Assembly (NCBI GenBank): GCA_933207985.1 | Contig: OW240915.1 | Span: forward strand, 274,207,082 to 274,271,081 | Length of the DNA: 64,000 bases | Origin: Pelobates cultripes | Taxonomy: Eukaryota; Chordata; Amphibia; Anura; Pelobatidae | Direction: 5' to 3' | Shown: positions 34,882 to 46,700 of the stretch, in pieces | How the letters are laid out: each line of letters opens with the position of its first letter | How positions within the stretch are numbered: position 1 is the first letter of the stretch | Position numbers and translations under genes: made by a program | Notes under the pieces: generated by a model | What the model saw: only the letters and a program-made list of their open reading frames with translations | Told to the model about the DNA's origin: nothing | Databases searched by the model: none

Positions 34882-35734
34882 AGGGACACTTCAGGTACAA
34901 TGAAGTTGTTATGGTGGCAGTAACCCCGGGTGCACTCTTACCTAAAGGAGTTAAACCAGTCTCGAACGGGTTAACTCCTAAGTTGCCTCCAGCTGCGATT
35001 TCATCTTTCCCCCAGGCCGGATCTGTTTTCTTAAAGGGACACTATAGTTACCTGAACAACTTTAGCTTAATGAAGCAGTTTTGGTGTATAGAACATGCCC
35101 CTGCAGCCTCACTGCTCAATCCTCTGCCATTTAGGAGTTAAATCCCTTTGTTTATGAACCCTAGTCACACCTCCCTGCATGTGACTTGCACAGCCTTCCA
35201 TAAACACTTCCTGTAAAGAGAGCCCTATTTAGGCTTTCTTTATTGCAAGTTCTGTTTAATTAAGATTTTCTTATCCCCTGCTATGTTAATAGCTTGCTAG
35301 ACCCTGCAAGAGCCTCCTGTATGTGATTAAAGTTCAATTTAGAGATTGAGATACAATTATTTAAGGTAAATGACATCTGTTTGAAAGTGAAACCAGTTGT
35401 TTTTTTCATGCAGGCTCTGTCAATCATAGCCAGGGGAGGTGTGGCTAGGGCTGCATAAACAGAAACAAAGTGATTTAACTCCTAAATGACAGTGAATTGA
35501 GCAGTGAAATTGCAGGGGAATGATCTATACACTAAAACTGCTTTATTTAGCTAAAGTAATTTAGGTGACTATAATGTTCCTTTAATTTTCCCTTACAAGA
35601 AGCGCAGAGTGCCTCCTTGCAGGGGCGCTGCTGATTGGTGGTCAGCTGACGTTCTCAGGCAATTTGTAACTCCCCATTCACTAAACTGGTTTGGAAAGAA
35701 ACCTACCTGTTGTTTTTGTGCCTGGAGTGCCCAT
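34882..35734. mobile_element. Outer TTAA MITE split by a nested MITE
   Basis: TTAA flanks lie at 34878-34881 and 35735-35738. The left end agggacacttcaggtac and right end tgcctggagtgccca are inverted. The copy is interrupted by the 547-bp element at 35035-35581, so the outer element is older. Confidence 0.8.
35035..35581. mobile_element. TTAA-flanked MITE, 547 bp, young-looking copy
   Basis: TTAA flanks at 35031-35034 and 35582-35585. The left end AGGGACACTATAGTTACC and right end GGTGACTATAATGTTCCT are inverted, and internal ctttagctta / gctaaag blocks extend the pairing. A nearly identical copy is at 57077-57620, an older one at 53785-54172, and a half copy at 21563. No coding potential. 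Confidence 0.92.
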
Positions 35735-35884
35735 TTAATTGGGGGGAGAGGGGACAGCTGCTAAATGTCGATTTCAGTCACAGATAAAGTGAGAAGTGAC
35801 CAATAAAGGTGGGAAATCGAGGACCAGTAAAAAAAAAATATATACATATCCAGACTATATACTAAAGTGAGTATTCATATTTAA

Positions 35885-36236
35885 CCCCTTATTATTTTTT
35901 TTACACTTTTTATTTATTTTATTTTTATTTTCAGCCAGCAGGGGGACCACCTGTCATTACAGGCAGTCCCCCTGCTGGCAATGCTGCAGCCAGATACCCC
36001 CGGCCATGTGATTGTGGGGTCCTCGCAAGGACCCCACTCTCACACGGCCGGGGGGCTTCGAGGAGGACGGACGTGCCGCGGGGGGCTCCCTGGGAGTCCC
36101 CCCCACCGCGATCGCCGGCGTGTGATCGCCGGCGACCGGGTAAGTACCGAAAGACCTGAGGGCGTACTATGACGCCCGGCGGCGTTTAGAGCCACTTAGA
36201 ATAGGGCGTAATAGTACGCCCTCCGGTCTTAAGGGG
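35885..36236. mobile_element. TTAA-flanked element, 352 bp, with GC-rich terminal hairpin
   Basis: TTAA at 35881-35884 and 36237-36240. It begins CCCCTT and ends AAGGGG. Inside are ccagcagggggaccacctgt / acaggcagtccccctgctgg and a terminal hairpin gggcgtactatgacgccc ... gggcgtaatagtacgccc. It resembles the hairpin-bearing end of the 3.16-kb element in inverse orientation. Confidence 0.75.
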
Positions 36237-36240
36237 TTAA

Positions 36241-37889
36241 GGACGGAGCCAAATGTACACGTTGTGAACAAAACAAAATGTAAACAAAACCTGGCATTTG
36301 CGCTTCATGTCTGTCCAACCGTAATTCACCTCTTTCATAGTAAATGCATCCACCCTTATTATATATCATTTTATTCAGGGGAAACAGGGCTTTCATTTAA
36401 TATCAAATATTTAGCTATGAAACATAATTTAATATGAAAAAAATGGGATAAAATACGATTTTTTTTATTTTTTTAGTTCTACATGACATTTTAACGGTCA
36501 ATGTCATAATACTGCTTGCTTTTACTGCAATAAAATACACATATTTGTATTCAGTAAAGTCTCACGTGTAAGACAGTACCCCCTATGTACAGGTTTTATG
36601 GCGTTTTGGAAAGTTACAGGGTCAAATATAGCATGTTACATTTGAAATTGAAATTCGCCAGATTGGTTACGTTGCCTTTGAGACTGTATAGTAGCCCGGG
36701 AATGAAATTTACACTCATAATGGCATACCATTTGCAATAGTAGACAACCCAAGGTATTGCAAATGGGGTATGTCCAGTCTTTTTTAGTAGCCATTTGGTC
36801 ACAAACACTGGCAAAAGTTAGCGTTAGTATTTGTTTGTGTGTGAAAAATGCAAAAAACGCCAATTTTGGCCAGTGTTTGTGACTAAGTGGCTACTAAAAG
36901 AAGGCACGAACTGCTACCTGACTACCAGCTCTGTAGGTTGTCTCTAATAAATAATTTAAAAGAAATAATTTTTCATTCTTGGGCTACCATAGGGTCTCAA
37001 AGGCAACGTAACCAATCTGGCGAATTTTAATGTGAAAAAAATGAAATGCAAGCCTTATATTTGACGCTGTAACTTTTGAAAACACCATAAAACCTGTACA
37101 TGAGGGGTACTCTTGTACTCAGGAGACTTCGCTGAACACAAGTATTTGTGTTTCAAAACAGTAAAAAGTATCACAGCAATAATATTGTCCGTGTAATGCA
37201 GTTTGTGTGTGAAAAATGCAAAAAACCTCACTTTTACTGGCGATATCATCGTTGTAATACATTTTACTGTTTTTAAACACTAATATTTGTGTTCAGCGAA
37301 GTCTCCTGAGTAGAACAGTACCCCCCGTGTACAGGTTTTATGGTGTCTTGGAAAGTAATAGGGTTAAATATAGTGCTAGCAAATTAAATTCCCTTTACTT
37401 TCGGCATGGGTTGTCAGGCAGGTCCTGCTAACTGTAATTAATTAAGAAACCTAATTATGTAAAAATATTACATAAATATATATGTAGAATTAATATATGT
37501 ATATATATATACGTATGTGTATATATATATGTATATATCTATATAATTTTTTAAAAATATTTTTATTTATATATAGGTATATATATAGTGATATATACGT
37601 ATATATTTATGTATATAGATATATATATTATTTAGTTCTACGTGTATTTTGATATATATATATATATATATTTATTAATTTCACAATACAGTTAGAACGA
37701 AATAACACACATCTATATATTTTTAAACTATTTATTTTTAATTATTTTTTTAATTTTATTTTTTAACGTATTTACATTTTTTTTATATTATATATAAATA
37801 TATCTATAACAATAATTATATATATATTTAATCAGTATCAGTCTACGTGTAATTTGATATTAATATATATATATATATAATTATATATA
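36241..37889. mobile_element. Rearranged body of a TTAA element: alternating inverted units plus AT-rich tract
   Basis: Bases 36241 to about 36860 match the 3' part of the 3.16-kb element in inverse (ggacggagcc at the start; acaggttttatggcgttttgg; acaacccaaggtattgcaaa). About 36865-37190 match the same unit in forward direction, and about 37230-37375 again in inverse. The rest (37440-37889) is AT-rich with TA runs. No ORF is supported. Confidence 0.65.
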
Positions 37890-37893
37890 TTAA

Positions 37894-38912
37894 CCCCTTA
37901 ACGACGCTGGACGGAAATTTTCCGTCAAGGCAGACCTACCCTTAAGGACGCTTGACGGAAAATTTCCGTCAATTACTAAAGTTAACCCTTTGATCACTGG
38001 CAGCAGAGATCACAATACTGATCACAGTACTTTACTGAGATCAGAGGGTTTTTTTAACCCTCAGGGGTTAACTTTATTTTCTTTTTAACCCTCAGGGGTT
38101 AAATATATTTAATTTTTTTTTTTTTTACTTTTATTTTCAGTTAATTAGTTAGCTGGGGTGGATTGAAGCTAGGGGGAATTGGGGAATCTAGCATTAGTGT
38201 AGCTAGGAAGCTGAAAAGTTTTAGAAAGTTATTAAAAGTTTATAAAAGTTATTAAAAGTTTATAAAAGTATAAAAAAAAGTGAAAAAAGGAAAAAAAGAG
38301 AAAAAAAAGTAGTTTATTTTAAGTCAAAGCATTTCTGCTTCGCTAGGTGTAAGCACGGTGATCTGATTCCTGTTTTTACCCACAGGGGTTCATTTTTAAA
38401 AAAGTTTTTAGAAGTTTTAGAAAGTTTTTAAGAGTTTTAAAAAAATTAAAAAAAGTATTAAAAAAATTCAGAAAACAAAAAAAAGTATAAAAAAAGTTAA
38501 AAAAACAAAACAAAAAAATACGTTATTTAGTTAAAGTTAATTTTAAGCTTTCACCATGCTTATAAAGTTTAGTGCCGAGGAGGCATATAATATATTAGCA
38601 GCCGACTCAGAGGCAACCGACACTGCCTCAGAGAGTGCAGAGGGTGACTATGTGCCAGACACTGATGAAGAAAGTGACGATACCCCTGGCACTGCTCCTG
38701 GCACTGATATCTGGGTGCCCCCTAACAATTTTGTCCCCGACATCCCTCTGTTCACTGCGACTCCTGGTATTCAGGGAGACGTGACCAGCTATAACTCCCA
38801 GGATTTTATGGAGCTGTTCCTTGGGGATGATTTTTTAGGGCAGATAGCTACACAAACAAATATTTATGCAGCGCAGTATCTGGCACAAAATGCAACAAGT
38901 CACCTTGCCACT
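37894..38912 (+). mobile_element. piggyBac-type element, 5' part, with transposase relic
   Basis: The element follows TTAA at 37890-37893 and starts CCCCTTAACGACGCTGGACG. A terminal hairpin pairs ggacggaaattttccgtc with gacggaaaatttccgtc. A leader with repeated ttaaccctcaggggttaa motifs and poly(A)-rich DNA precedes the ORF at 38556. The 5' 650 bp correspond to the start of the 47.63-kb element. It is cut at about 38912 by another repeat, and no 3' end is found before the assembly gap. Confidence 0.85.
38556..38909 (+). pseudogene. piggyBac transposase, N-terminal fragment
   Basis: Starting at ATG 38556, about 118 codons encode an acidic N-terminal tail (DSEATD, DYVPDTDEESDD), then WVPPNNFVPDIPLFTATPG and SYNSQDFMELFLGDDFLGQI, ending TNIYAAQYLAQN. 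This is the start of the piggyBac (DDE_Tnp_1_7) transposase domain. The catalytic DDD residues and the C-terminal zinc-binding region would lie downstream and are absent. The frame continues only as read-through into the inserted repeat (stop at 39008). piggyBac transposases cut and paste at TTAA, which fits the flanking sites of many elements here. The fragment cannot be active. Confidence 0.9.
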
Positions 38913-39240
38913 AGTGATGTCGCGAACCCGAAATTTTCGGTTCGCGAACGGCGAACGCGAACTTCCGCAAATGTTCGCGAACCGGCGAACCGCCCGAAAC
39001 GCCATTGACTTCAATGGGGAGGCGAATTTTAAAACACACAGGGACTCTTTCTGGCCACAATAGGGATGGAAAAGTTGTTTCAAGGGGACTAACACCTGGA
39101 CTGTGGCATGCCGGAGGGGGATCCATGGCAAAACTCCCATGGAAAATTACACAGTTGATACAGAGTCTGGTTTTAATCCATAAAGGGCAGAAATCACCTA
39201 ACATTCCTAAATCACAATCAATATGGATTGACACCTGACA
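38913..39240. mobile_element. AGTGATGTCGCGAAC-end repeat inserted in the transposase
   Basis: It begins agtgatgtcgcgaacccgaa, with overlapping inverted cgaacccgaaattttcggttcg and ttcgcgaacggcgaacgcga motifs. It then runs into caatggggaggcgaatttta and unclassified sequence. The same AGTGATGT end occurs on the palindromic MITE at 40957. The right border is unclear. Confidence 0.6.
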
Positions 39241-39266
39241 TATGACATATTGACACCTTGACATAT

Positions 39267-39465
39267 GGATTGACACCTGTCCTCAGAGCCCCTGATGCAC
39301 ACGGACACAGAGCAGAATAGAGACTGGTCCCCCTACATAGGGTCACTTGGCAGATATGGATTGACACCTGTCCTAAGGATCCCTGATACACACTGACACA
39401 GAGCAGAATAGGGACTGTTCCCCCTACATCGGGTCACTTGGCAGATATGGATTGACACCTTGTTA
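39267..39465. repeat. 91-bp tandem repeat, two full copies plus start of a third
   Basis: Copies start ggattgacacc at 39267, 39358 and 39449. They share cacagagcagaatag, ccccctacat and gggtcacttggcagatat. Two shorter attgacacct/ttgacacctgacatatgac pieces precede them. Confidence 0.9.
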
Positions 39466-39469
39466 CAAA

Positions 39470-39909
39470 CTGCTATTTGTAACGGGCCCTTTAAATGGCA
39501 AATTGCCCTGTTTCCCTGGGTTGTGGAGAAGCCTCTTTGCCAGCCTCCTCCCGCATGACTATGGCCCCTGGGAGATTGTGAAAATGTATGCACTTTTATT
39601 TGGTGTGTATGGCCCTTTAAGACTGTCGGTGGGCATATTGGGGCTTATGGACTCTTTATGTGACTGGTGCTGGCCCTTTAAACACCTTTTTTGGGACATC
39701 AGGAAGATTGGGACACTGCCCCTTTAAGGCCGTGTCCCCAGACTTGTTGGGGACACGGCCCCTTTAAGACGGTGTCCCCTGTGTCCCCAGACCTGGTGCA
39801 AACCCTTTGTGCCTGCCTTGCTATTTCCCACTTGGTTCAGTAAATGGGAAATTATTTCAGCTGCAGAGACTAAGTCCCGATACGTGGGACAGTCTTTTCG
39901 TTTTTCAGC
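39470..39909. mobile_element. LTR-like repeat truncated by the assembly gap
   Basis: It begins tgttacaaactgctatttgt and contains five ccctttaa(g/a) motifs, including direct repeats of acactgcccctttaagg / acacggcccctttaagac. The composition suggests an LTR, but no second end or internal region is seen. Confidence 0.35.
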
Positions 39910-40009
39910 NNNNNNNNNNNNNNNNNNNNNNNNNNNNNNNNNNNNNNNNNNNNNNNNNNNNNNNNNNNNNNNNNNNNNNNNNNNNNNNNNNNNNNNNNNN
40001 NNNNNNNNN
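39910..40009. other. Assembly gap (100 N)
   Basis: Exactly 100 Ns, a placeholder of unknown real size. Repeats on the two sides are different. Confidence 1.
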
Positions 40010-40028
40010 CCATGACTACATTAGCTAA

Positions 40029-40505
40029 GCAAAATGAACCCTACAGTGTTAGGAATAAAAAGTTGTATTCCTAACACCATCAAATCTCACTGCCCACCCT
40101 GCCCTGCAGCACTAAAAGGGTAAATAAACCTTTAAACACTCACCTTATTCTAACACCGAGGTTTTTTGGACCTGGATCCATCTGCGCCTCCTCCAACGTC
40201 ATCGCTAAGGGGAACTTAATGTGCACGCAAGAGGCCTTTCCCATAGGAAAGCACTGAATCATGGGAATTTAGAAGACTGATTTTCTTATGCAAAGCAGAA
40301 ACATGCTTTGCATGAGGATGAAGATGTCTAGCTTCTTTTCACAGAGTTAAACTTCATGAAACAGACAGCTACTAGAGGCAGTCTTAACACTGCAGTGAAA
40401 ACTTCTCTAAACATGTATTGTTTTACATTGCAGGGTTAAGGGGGGACAGGGACACTGCACCCAGACCACTTCAATGATATGAAGTGGTCTGGGTGCCTTT
40501 AACTG
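40029..40505. mobile_element. TTAA-type MITE, inverse of the 25.8-kb copy
   Basis: Left part: ctacagtgttaggaataaaa and ttgtattcctaacacc. Right part: ccagaccacttcaatgatat and gaagtggtctgggtgccttt. The interior shares agctactagaggcagtctta. Confidence 0.7.
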
Positions 40506-40659
40506 TGGGAACAAAAGATTAAACATAGGTATGTAAGCTGAAGAACAATCTGTGAATCCGATAAGCTCCATTATCCATCAAAGGACTATAGTATAGAGCA
40601 GGTTTAGATTAGTTACACATTGAAAAGGAAAGACATAAATATATCATTTTAAAGCAATC

Positions 40660-40665
40660 TTTATT
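40660..40665 (-). promoter_or_regulatory. LY96 polyadenylation signal AATAAA
   Basis: Minus-strand AATAAA starts 16 nt after the stop codon. It predicts a 3' UTR of only about 35-50 nt. No better signal is needed nearby. Confidence 0.7.
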
Positions 40666-40680
40666 TACTTATTTTTCATT

Positions 40681-40770
40681 TCAGACTTTGATGGTTAAAT
40701 TAATTGTACCACAGAAAATACATTCTTCTTGTTCACCAGCGAATGCATTAATATTGATTGTATATGTGCC
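40681..40770 (-). CDS. LY96: LY96 exon 5 (C-terminus and stop)
   Basis: 90 nt after acceptor tttttttttttag, in phase 0. It encodes [20 protein letters not shown] then GTINLTIKV and TGA. The aligned human segment is GKYKCVVEAISGSPEEMLFC. The exon contains the last conserved Cys, which pairs with Cys36 in the known fold. Confidence 0.92.
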   Translation of the reverse strand, partial: GTYTININAFAGEQEECIFCGTINLTIKV

Positions 40771-43700
40771 CTAAAAAAAAAAAATATTAGAGAAACATTG
40801 GTATTTACAACTAATAGCATGTAGTTAGTCAATAAGTAGTAGTATAATTCAAACGGTTATAGTAACCAGATGTTAAGTTCTGTTGCATGTTTGTTTATTT
40901 TATGGGTATATAATACAACTCAAACATGCAAGTAATTTAATACATTGCTCATAAACAGTGATGTGCCGAACGGTTCGCATCGGTTCACCGTGAACGGTTC
41001 GCCAAGGACTCCAGTCAGCAGGCACATTCCAGCCAATCAGCAGCAGACCCTCCCTCCCAGACCCTCCCACCTCCTGGACAGCTCACTAAGAATGCAGCTT
41101 CAAAATGGATGCTGTCCAGGAGGTGGGATGGTCAAGGAGGGAGGGTCTGCTGCTGATTGGCTGGAATGTATCTGCTGACTGGAGTCCGAGGCGAACCGTT
41201 CGCGAACCATTCGGCAAACCGTTCGGACATCACTAACTCATAAATATCTCATAAAATGCTTCATATACATTCTATAAAAAGAAGCTGGCTAATGTAAAAT
41301 TAAAAATAATTTAAAAAAAACATAGATATCATCCTTCCCTCTGCGTGGACTGTAGTGGTTCAGGGCCAAAGAGCCCCACATCCGAGATTCGGCCCCCAAA
41401 GACCCACCTGAGCAATGCATATGTGGGAGGGAAGGAGCATGCAGGGCACTCCTGGCTTCATAGCTACTATGGTGCTCTGTAGTAGTTATGGTGTTTGGAG
41501 TGTTCCTTTAAAGGGACATTCTAAGGTTAAAAAGAAAAATATGTTTATTTTAAACTTAGTTTGTTAATTTGTGTTTGATTTCAAGGCCAAAAGGCAAATT
41601 ATTTTCACCCAGGATGCTGTGAAACCATAACTTAGTACTAATACCTAGGTATATTTTTAATTTTAACGTTTTTAATTATAAAGTTACACAGTACCTTCGC
41701 AAAACTGAACTGTTTAAAACGTCCTTCGATCCAAGTGTGGACTGTTTCTGGAGAAACAAAGACATAATTAGAAAGATATGGATAGAAAAACTTACAGAAA
41801 CAGACAAATATGTAAGTTTATCTGGACAGACATACAAATTCTTTACCCATATGGTTTTATATATACCTGGCCTGTGGCAGGGACTAAAGTGCACCTGTAA
41901 GCAAGGCTGATAAAGTATAATTGAAGTATTAAAACTTTGGGGTAAGATTTAGCAAGCTGTCGCAGATAGTGTTATGATGTTTTTTTAACAAAAAATCACA
42001 ATTTGATGGAGCAGTATATTAAATCTGTATGGTGTCATTTGTTGCTTCTTTTGTTCCCTAATCTTTTCTATTTTTTATTTTATCCTATTTTGATATATCA
42101 ATATTTCTGTCACTTGTTTCACCAGAAAAATGTTCTTTTTCACTTTTTTTTCTGCCAATTTATTGATCTCTACTGAAATGGATACTTATGCAAAAACTTG
42201 TCATGTCATTTAGCCAAAAATAAGCACATTTTAAACCATCTTTAGAACAATTTAATACTAATGTTCAGATTAAAGGTCAAAAGTAAAAGATACTTCTGAG
42301 TACCCTTTAATACATTTCTCTCATTTTGTTAAATGGGTACATGGTGCTCCATTTGTTGGCTACATAAAAGTGGGCACAGTTTTTGGATTGTGGTTCCAGT
42401 TATAAATGGTTGTAAATTGTATAGATTGAGTAAATAAAACCAATTTATTTTATATGTGGTCTTGGTATTATTATAGAATGTGTTACATGGAGCAGTATGG
42501 AAGTGGTATAATGTTCAACATGGTCTTAGGTTTGTTAATGTATTTATAGGGACATATATAGCATTGGCAAATCTAATCTGTGAGTTCAGCTGTTTCTGGG
42601 CTGCAGAAGGTATTCACTGAGGCTCTCCTCATTCATGGCTTCCTTTGAATCTTTGGGAAATAGTGATCTGTTGTCATATTATTTATTTGTATTATTATAT
42701 TTATATAGCGCCAAAAAATTCCGTAGCGCTTTACAATGGGTGTGCAAAAAACAAAACTGTATATACTATACAGAAATAGGGCGCCACTTATCACCAAATA
42801 TAAATACTGGATATAATTACCCTCCAGCGAATGAATGGGAATATTCACATAAAAAATATAAAAAGAGAAAACATCATAGTGCAAACTTTTAATTCCAAAG
42901 TGATAAATTAAAACACTCACAAACATTGTGGCACAATTGACAAAATCAATATGTGCTAAAGTGCTGATGCCTAAAATAGGCTAGACAGGAAACAGGAAAT
43001 TGTAACCGGATGAGTTGGACGCACAGAAACAGAGGGGTTGAGGGCCCTGCTCAATGTGCTTACAAGCTAGAGGGAGTGGGGTAAAGTGACACAAAATGTA
43101 AGGGAAGTATTAGGGAAGTAGATTGGTAGAATAGTACTCAATGAAGACTTAGTGTGTTTTTTTTTTGGAGCCATTAACAATTGAATTCATATGCTTTTGT
43201 GAAAAAGTGTGTTTTTAATGATTTTATGAAGAAGTGGAGACTGGGTGAGCATCTAACGGAGAAGGGAAGGGAGTTCCACAGGAATGGTGCAGCCCTAGAG
43301 AAATCTTGAATACGAGCATCATAGGTGGGAGTACGAACAGAGGATAGACGCAGGTCTTCGGCAGAGCGTAGGGGCCTAGATGGGACATACTTGTGTATTA
43401 GGGAGGATTCTTAGGTGGGAGTAGCATTATGTAAAGATTTGAAAGCAAGAACTAGAGTTTTATATTGAGCCCTATATCTTACGGGAAGCCAATGCAGGGA
43501 CTGACAGAGGGGTGAGGCATGAGAGGTGCGGGTGGACAAGAAGATGAGCCTTGCCGCCGCATTCATTGTAGACTGCAATGGGTCAAGTTGGGAGCACATA
43601 AGACCAGTGAGTAGCGGATTGCAGTAGTCAAGGCAAGAGAGGACAGTGGCATGGACCAGCACCTTAGCCGCATCTGACGTTAAGTAGGGCGGATGTGCGC

Positions 43701-46700
43701 AATGTTTTTCAGATGGAAGCGGCAGGATTTTGAGATTGACTGGATATGAGGGATGAAGGAGATGTCGGAGTCAAAGAGAACACTTTGGCAGCGAGCCTGC
43801 GTGGTGTAGCTGATGGTAGCACATTAACGTGGAGGGAGACAGAGACGGGAGTAGCAACACTTGAGGGATGAAAGACCATGAGTTCTGTTTTGGGCAAGTT
43901 GAGTTCAAGGAAGTGGGCAGCCATCCAGTTAGAAATAGCAGAGAGGCAGTCAGAGACACTAGTCAAGAGGGGCGGCGAGAGATCAGGAGAGGATAGATAG
44001 ATTTGCGTGTCATCTGCATAGAAGTGATAATGGAAGCCAAAGGAGCTGATGAGTTTACCAAGGGAGGCAGTGTAGATCGAGAACAGTTGGGAACCAAGGA
44101 CTGAACCTTGGGGGATACCAACAGAGGAAGAGGCAGAGCCAGAGAAAGAAACACTAAAAGAGCGCTGGGTGAGGTAGAAGGAGCACCAGGAGAGAGCAAT
44201 ATCTCATGGGCTGAGTTTACAGAGGATGAGAAGAAGCTGTTGATGATCAACAGTATCAAAAGCAGCGGAAAGGTCAAGGAGAATTAGGATAGACTAGTGA
44301 CCATGAGATTTTGGTAGGTAGTTTAATACTTTGGTCAGAGCTGTTTCCACAGAGTGCTGAGCGCAGAAACCAGACTGAAGTGGGTCGAGCAGAGAATTGG
44401 ACTCGAGGAAATCTGTCAATCTCACATACACAAGTCTTTCAAGGATCTTGGACACAAAAGGCAGTAGCTAGATAGGACCAAGGTTGGGCTTTTTTTAGAA
44501 TCGGGGTTACAGTCACATGTTTAAAGGGAAATGGAAACATGCCAGATGAGAGGGAGAGATTGAGAATTTTAATAAGAGGCAAAGCAAGAGAAGGAGACAG
44601 AGTACGGATGAGATATGAGGGAATAGGTTTAAGGAAGCAGATGGTGGGGCGGAAGGACCGGATTAGACCAGAAGCCTCTTCCGCTGAAGCAGGTGCGAAT
44701 GAACATAGAACAGTGGGAGTGAGTGAGGTTGGGGTAAATATTGTAAGAGGAAGGAGAGAGATGAAAGATCTCTTCCCTGATTGTAGAGATCCTGTCAGTG
44801 AAGTGAGATGCAAAGTTTGTGGTGGTTAAGTCGGTAGGAGGAGGAAGAGCAACAGGGCGAAGAAGAGAGTTAAAAGTGTATTTTTGGTGGTATCGAGTCA
44901 GCTTGGTGTTTCAAGGTTGTAGTTCTGCATTTACGTATAGGAGGTGCCATGACGCCTAGTTGAGAGGAGAGGGTGGAATTGTAGAAGGAGATTGCAGAGC
45001 TAGGGCAGGTGAGGTTTGAGATTGGTAAAAGGAGAGTTTGGAGGTTAGTGGAGAAGCGCTCTAGGCCAAGACATTCTGTGATATTGATGTGCTGAGGGTG
45101 ATGTCAGTTGGGTCTTGGGTGTGCTGATGTAAAAAGTAAGCGGATGGTGGTCAGATAGAGGAAAAGGAATATTGGAGAGATTATAGGCAGTACAGAGGTT
45201 GGTGAAGGTGAGATCAAGAGTGTTTCCTGCTGTATGGGTTGCTGAATTAGACCATTGCATGAGGCCAAAGGAGGAGGTTACAGAGAGCAGACGAGAGGCA
45301 TCAGTGCAGTTGGGGTTGTTGATTGGGATATTAAAATCCCCAAGTATAAGGGAAGGAGTGCTAAAGGAGAGGAAGTGAGGTAGCCAGGAAGAAAAGTGCT
45401 CAATAAATAGCCTAGGATGACCATGGGGCGGGGAGGGGATTGATGACAGCAATTCTTAAAGGAGTGGGCTTAAATAGGCAGACTGTGTGAACTTCAAAGA
45501 AAGTAAAGGATAGGGCAGGAGGAGATTGGTTGAAAGGTACATTTGTGGGAGAGAAGGATGCCTATACCACCTCTTTTCCAGTTGTTGGGTCTGTGAGTGT
45601 GGGAGAATTGTAGCCCACCAAAACATAAAGAGGCAGGAGTAGCACTATCAGAGGGGGAAAGCCAGGTCTCTGTGAGTGCTAGTAGTGTGAGTGGGTTTGA
45701 GATGAAAAGGTTGTGTATGGCTGTTGATTTCAGATTGCTGCAGACAGAATGGGCGTTCCAGAGTGCACACTGAATGCTGGCAAATGTGGGTAAAGGGCAG
45801 GGTATTGTTATGAGGTTTATGTGGTTTCTGGTTGTCTTAGTGTGTGCAGAGTAGGTGACAGTCCCTGGGTTGGGAGAGACATCACCAGCTGCTAGAAGAA
45901 GGAGGAGAGATAGTGACAGGTGGTTTGAGTGGGTTTTATGTGCATGGAGTTCAGGATGAGATCGATTGTGGATAGGAGAGAGGGAGCAGAAAAATGAGTG
46001 CAGGGCATGAGTTGAGAGAAGGGGGAAATGTAGAGGTCGTTGGGGGGGTGAGGAAAGTGGGTGTAAGGAGAAATTTTGATACTGAGGGAGAGGGAGTAAA
46101 AAAATATCAAGGAGTAGGAAGGGTAAAAAATGAAGTTTTAGGAGTTAAGAAAGTGCAGCAGTGCACTGATAAGGAAGGTGTGTACACCTGCTGTTTCTGC
46201 TTATGTAAAATTTGGGTGTGACAGACTATCTATAAATGTAATAATGAGCTTAGGGTGCAATAATGAGCTTGGAGTGGGCTTGGCGGGTATCAGACTTTCT
46301 TTCAGCAGTAATGGGGTTGGAAAGTTTGGAAATCAGGTTGTGGAAGAAAGGTATGTGAGGTTCAGATCGGCCTGCAATAAAGCTGAGGGTGGGGGATATG
46401 CATCTAAGCAAAGAGATGAGGGGATGGTTATTCAAACAAAAACATTTGAGTTGATATCAATAATAGAAGGGAGGGGTCAGAGGGCAGAAATCAGAGGGGT
46501 AATAGAGATATGCATATATGTGAATAAAACAATTACATACAGGGCTAATACAACTACACTTTAGCATTGCATACAAGACATAAATGTAAGAAAATATGCA
46601 ATACACCAAGAACGTATAAAATAAAGTAAGTTTACAGGGTGGTTAAGTTATAATTAAATGATAGTGTGCAGGATAGAGTCTTAGTGTGGTTCTCCAGAAG

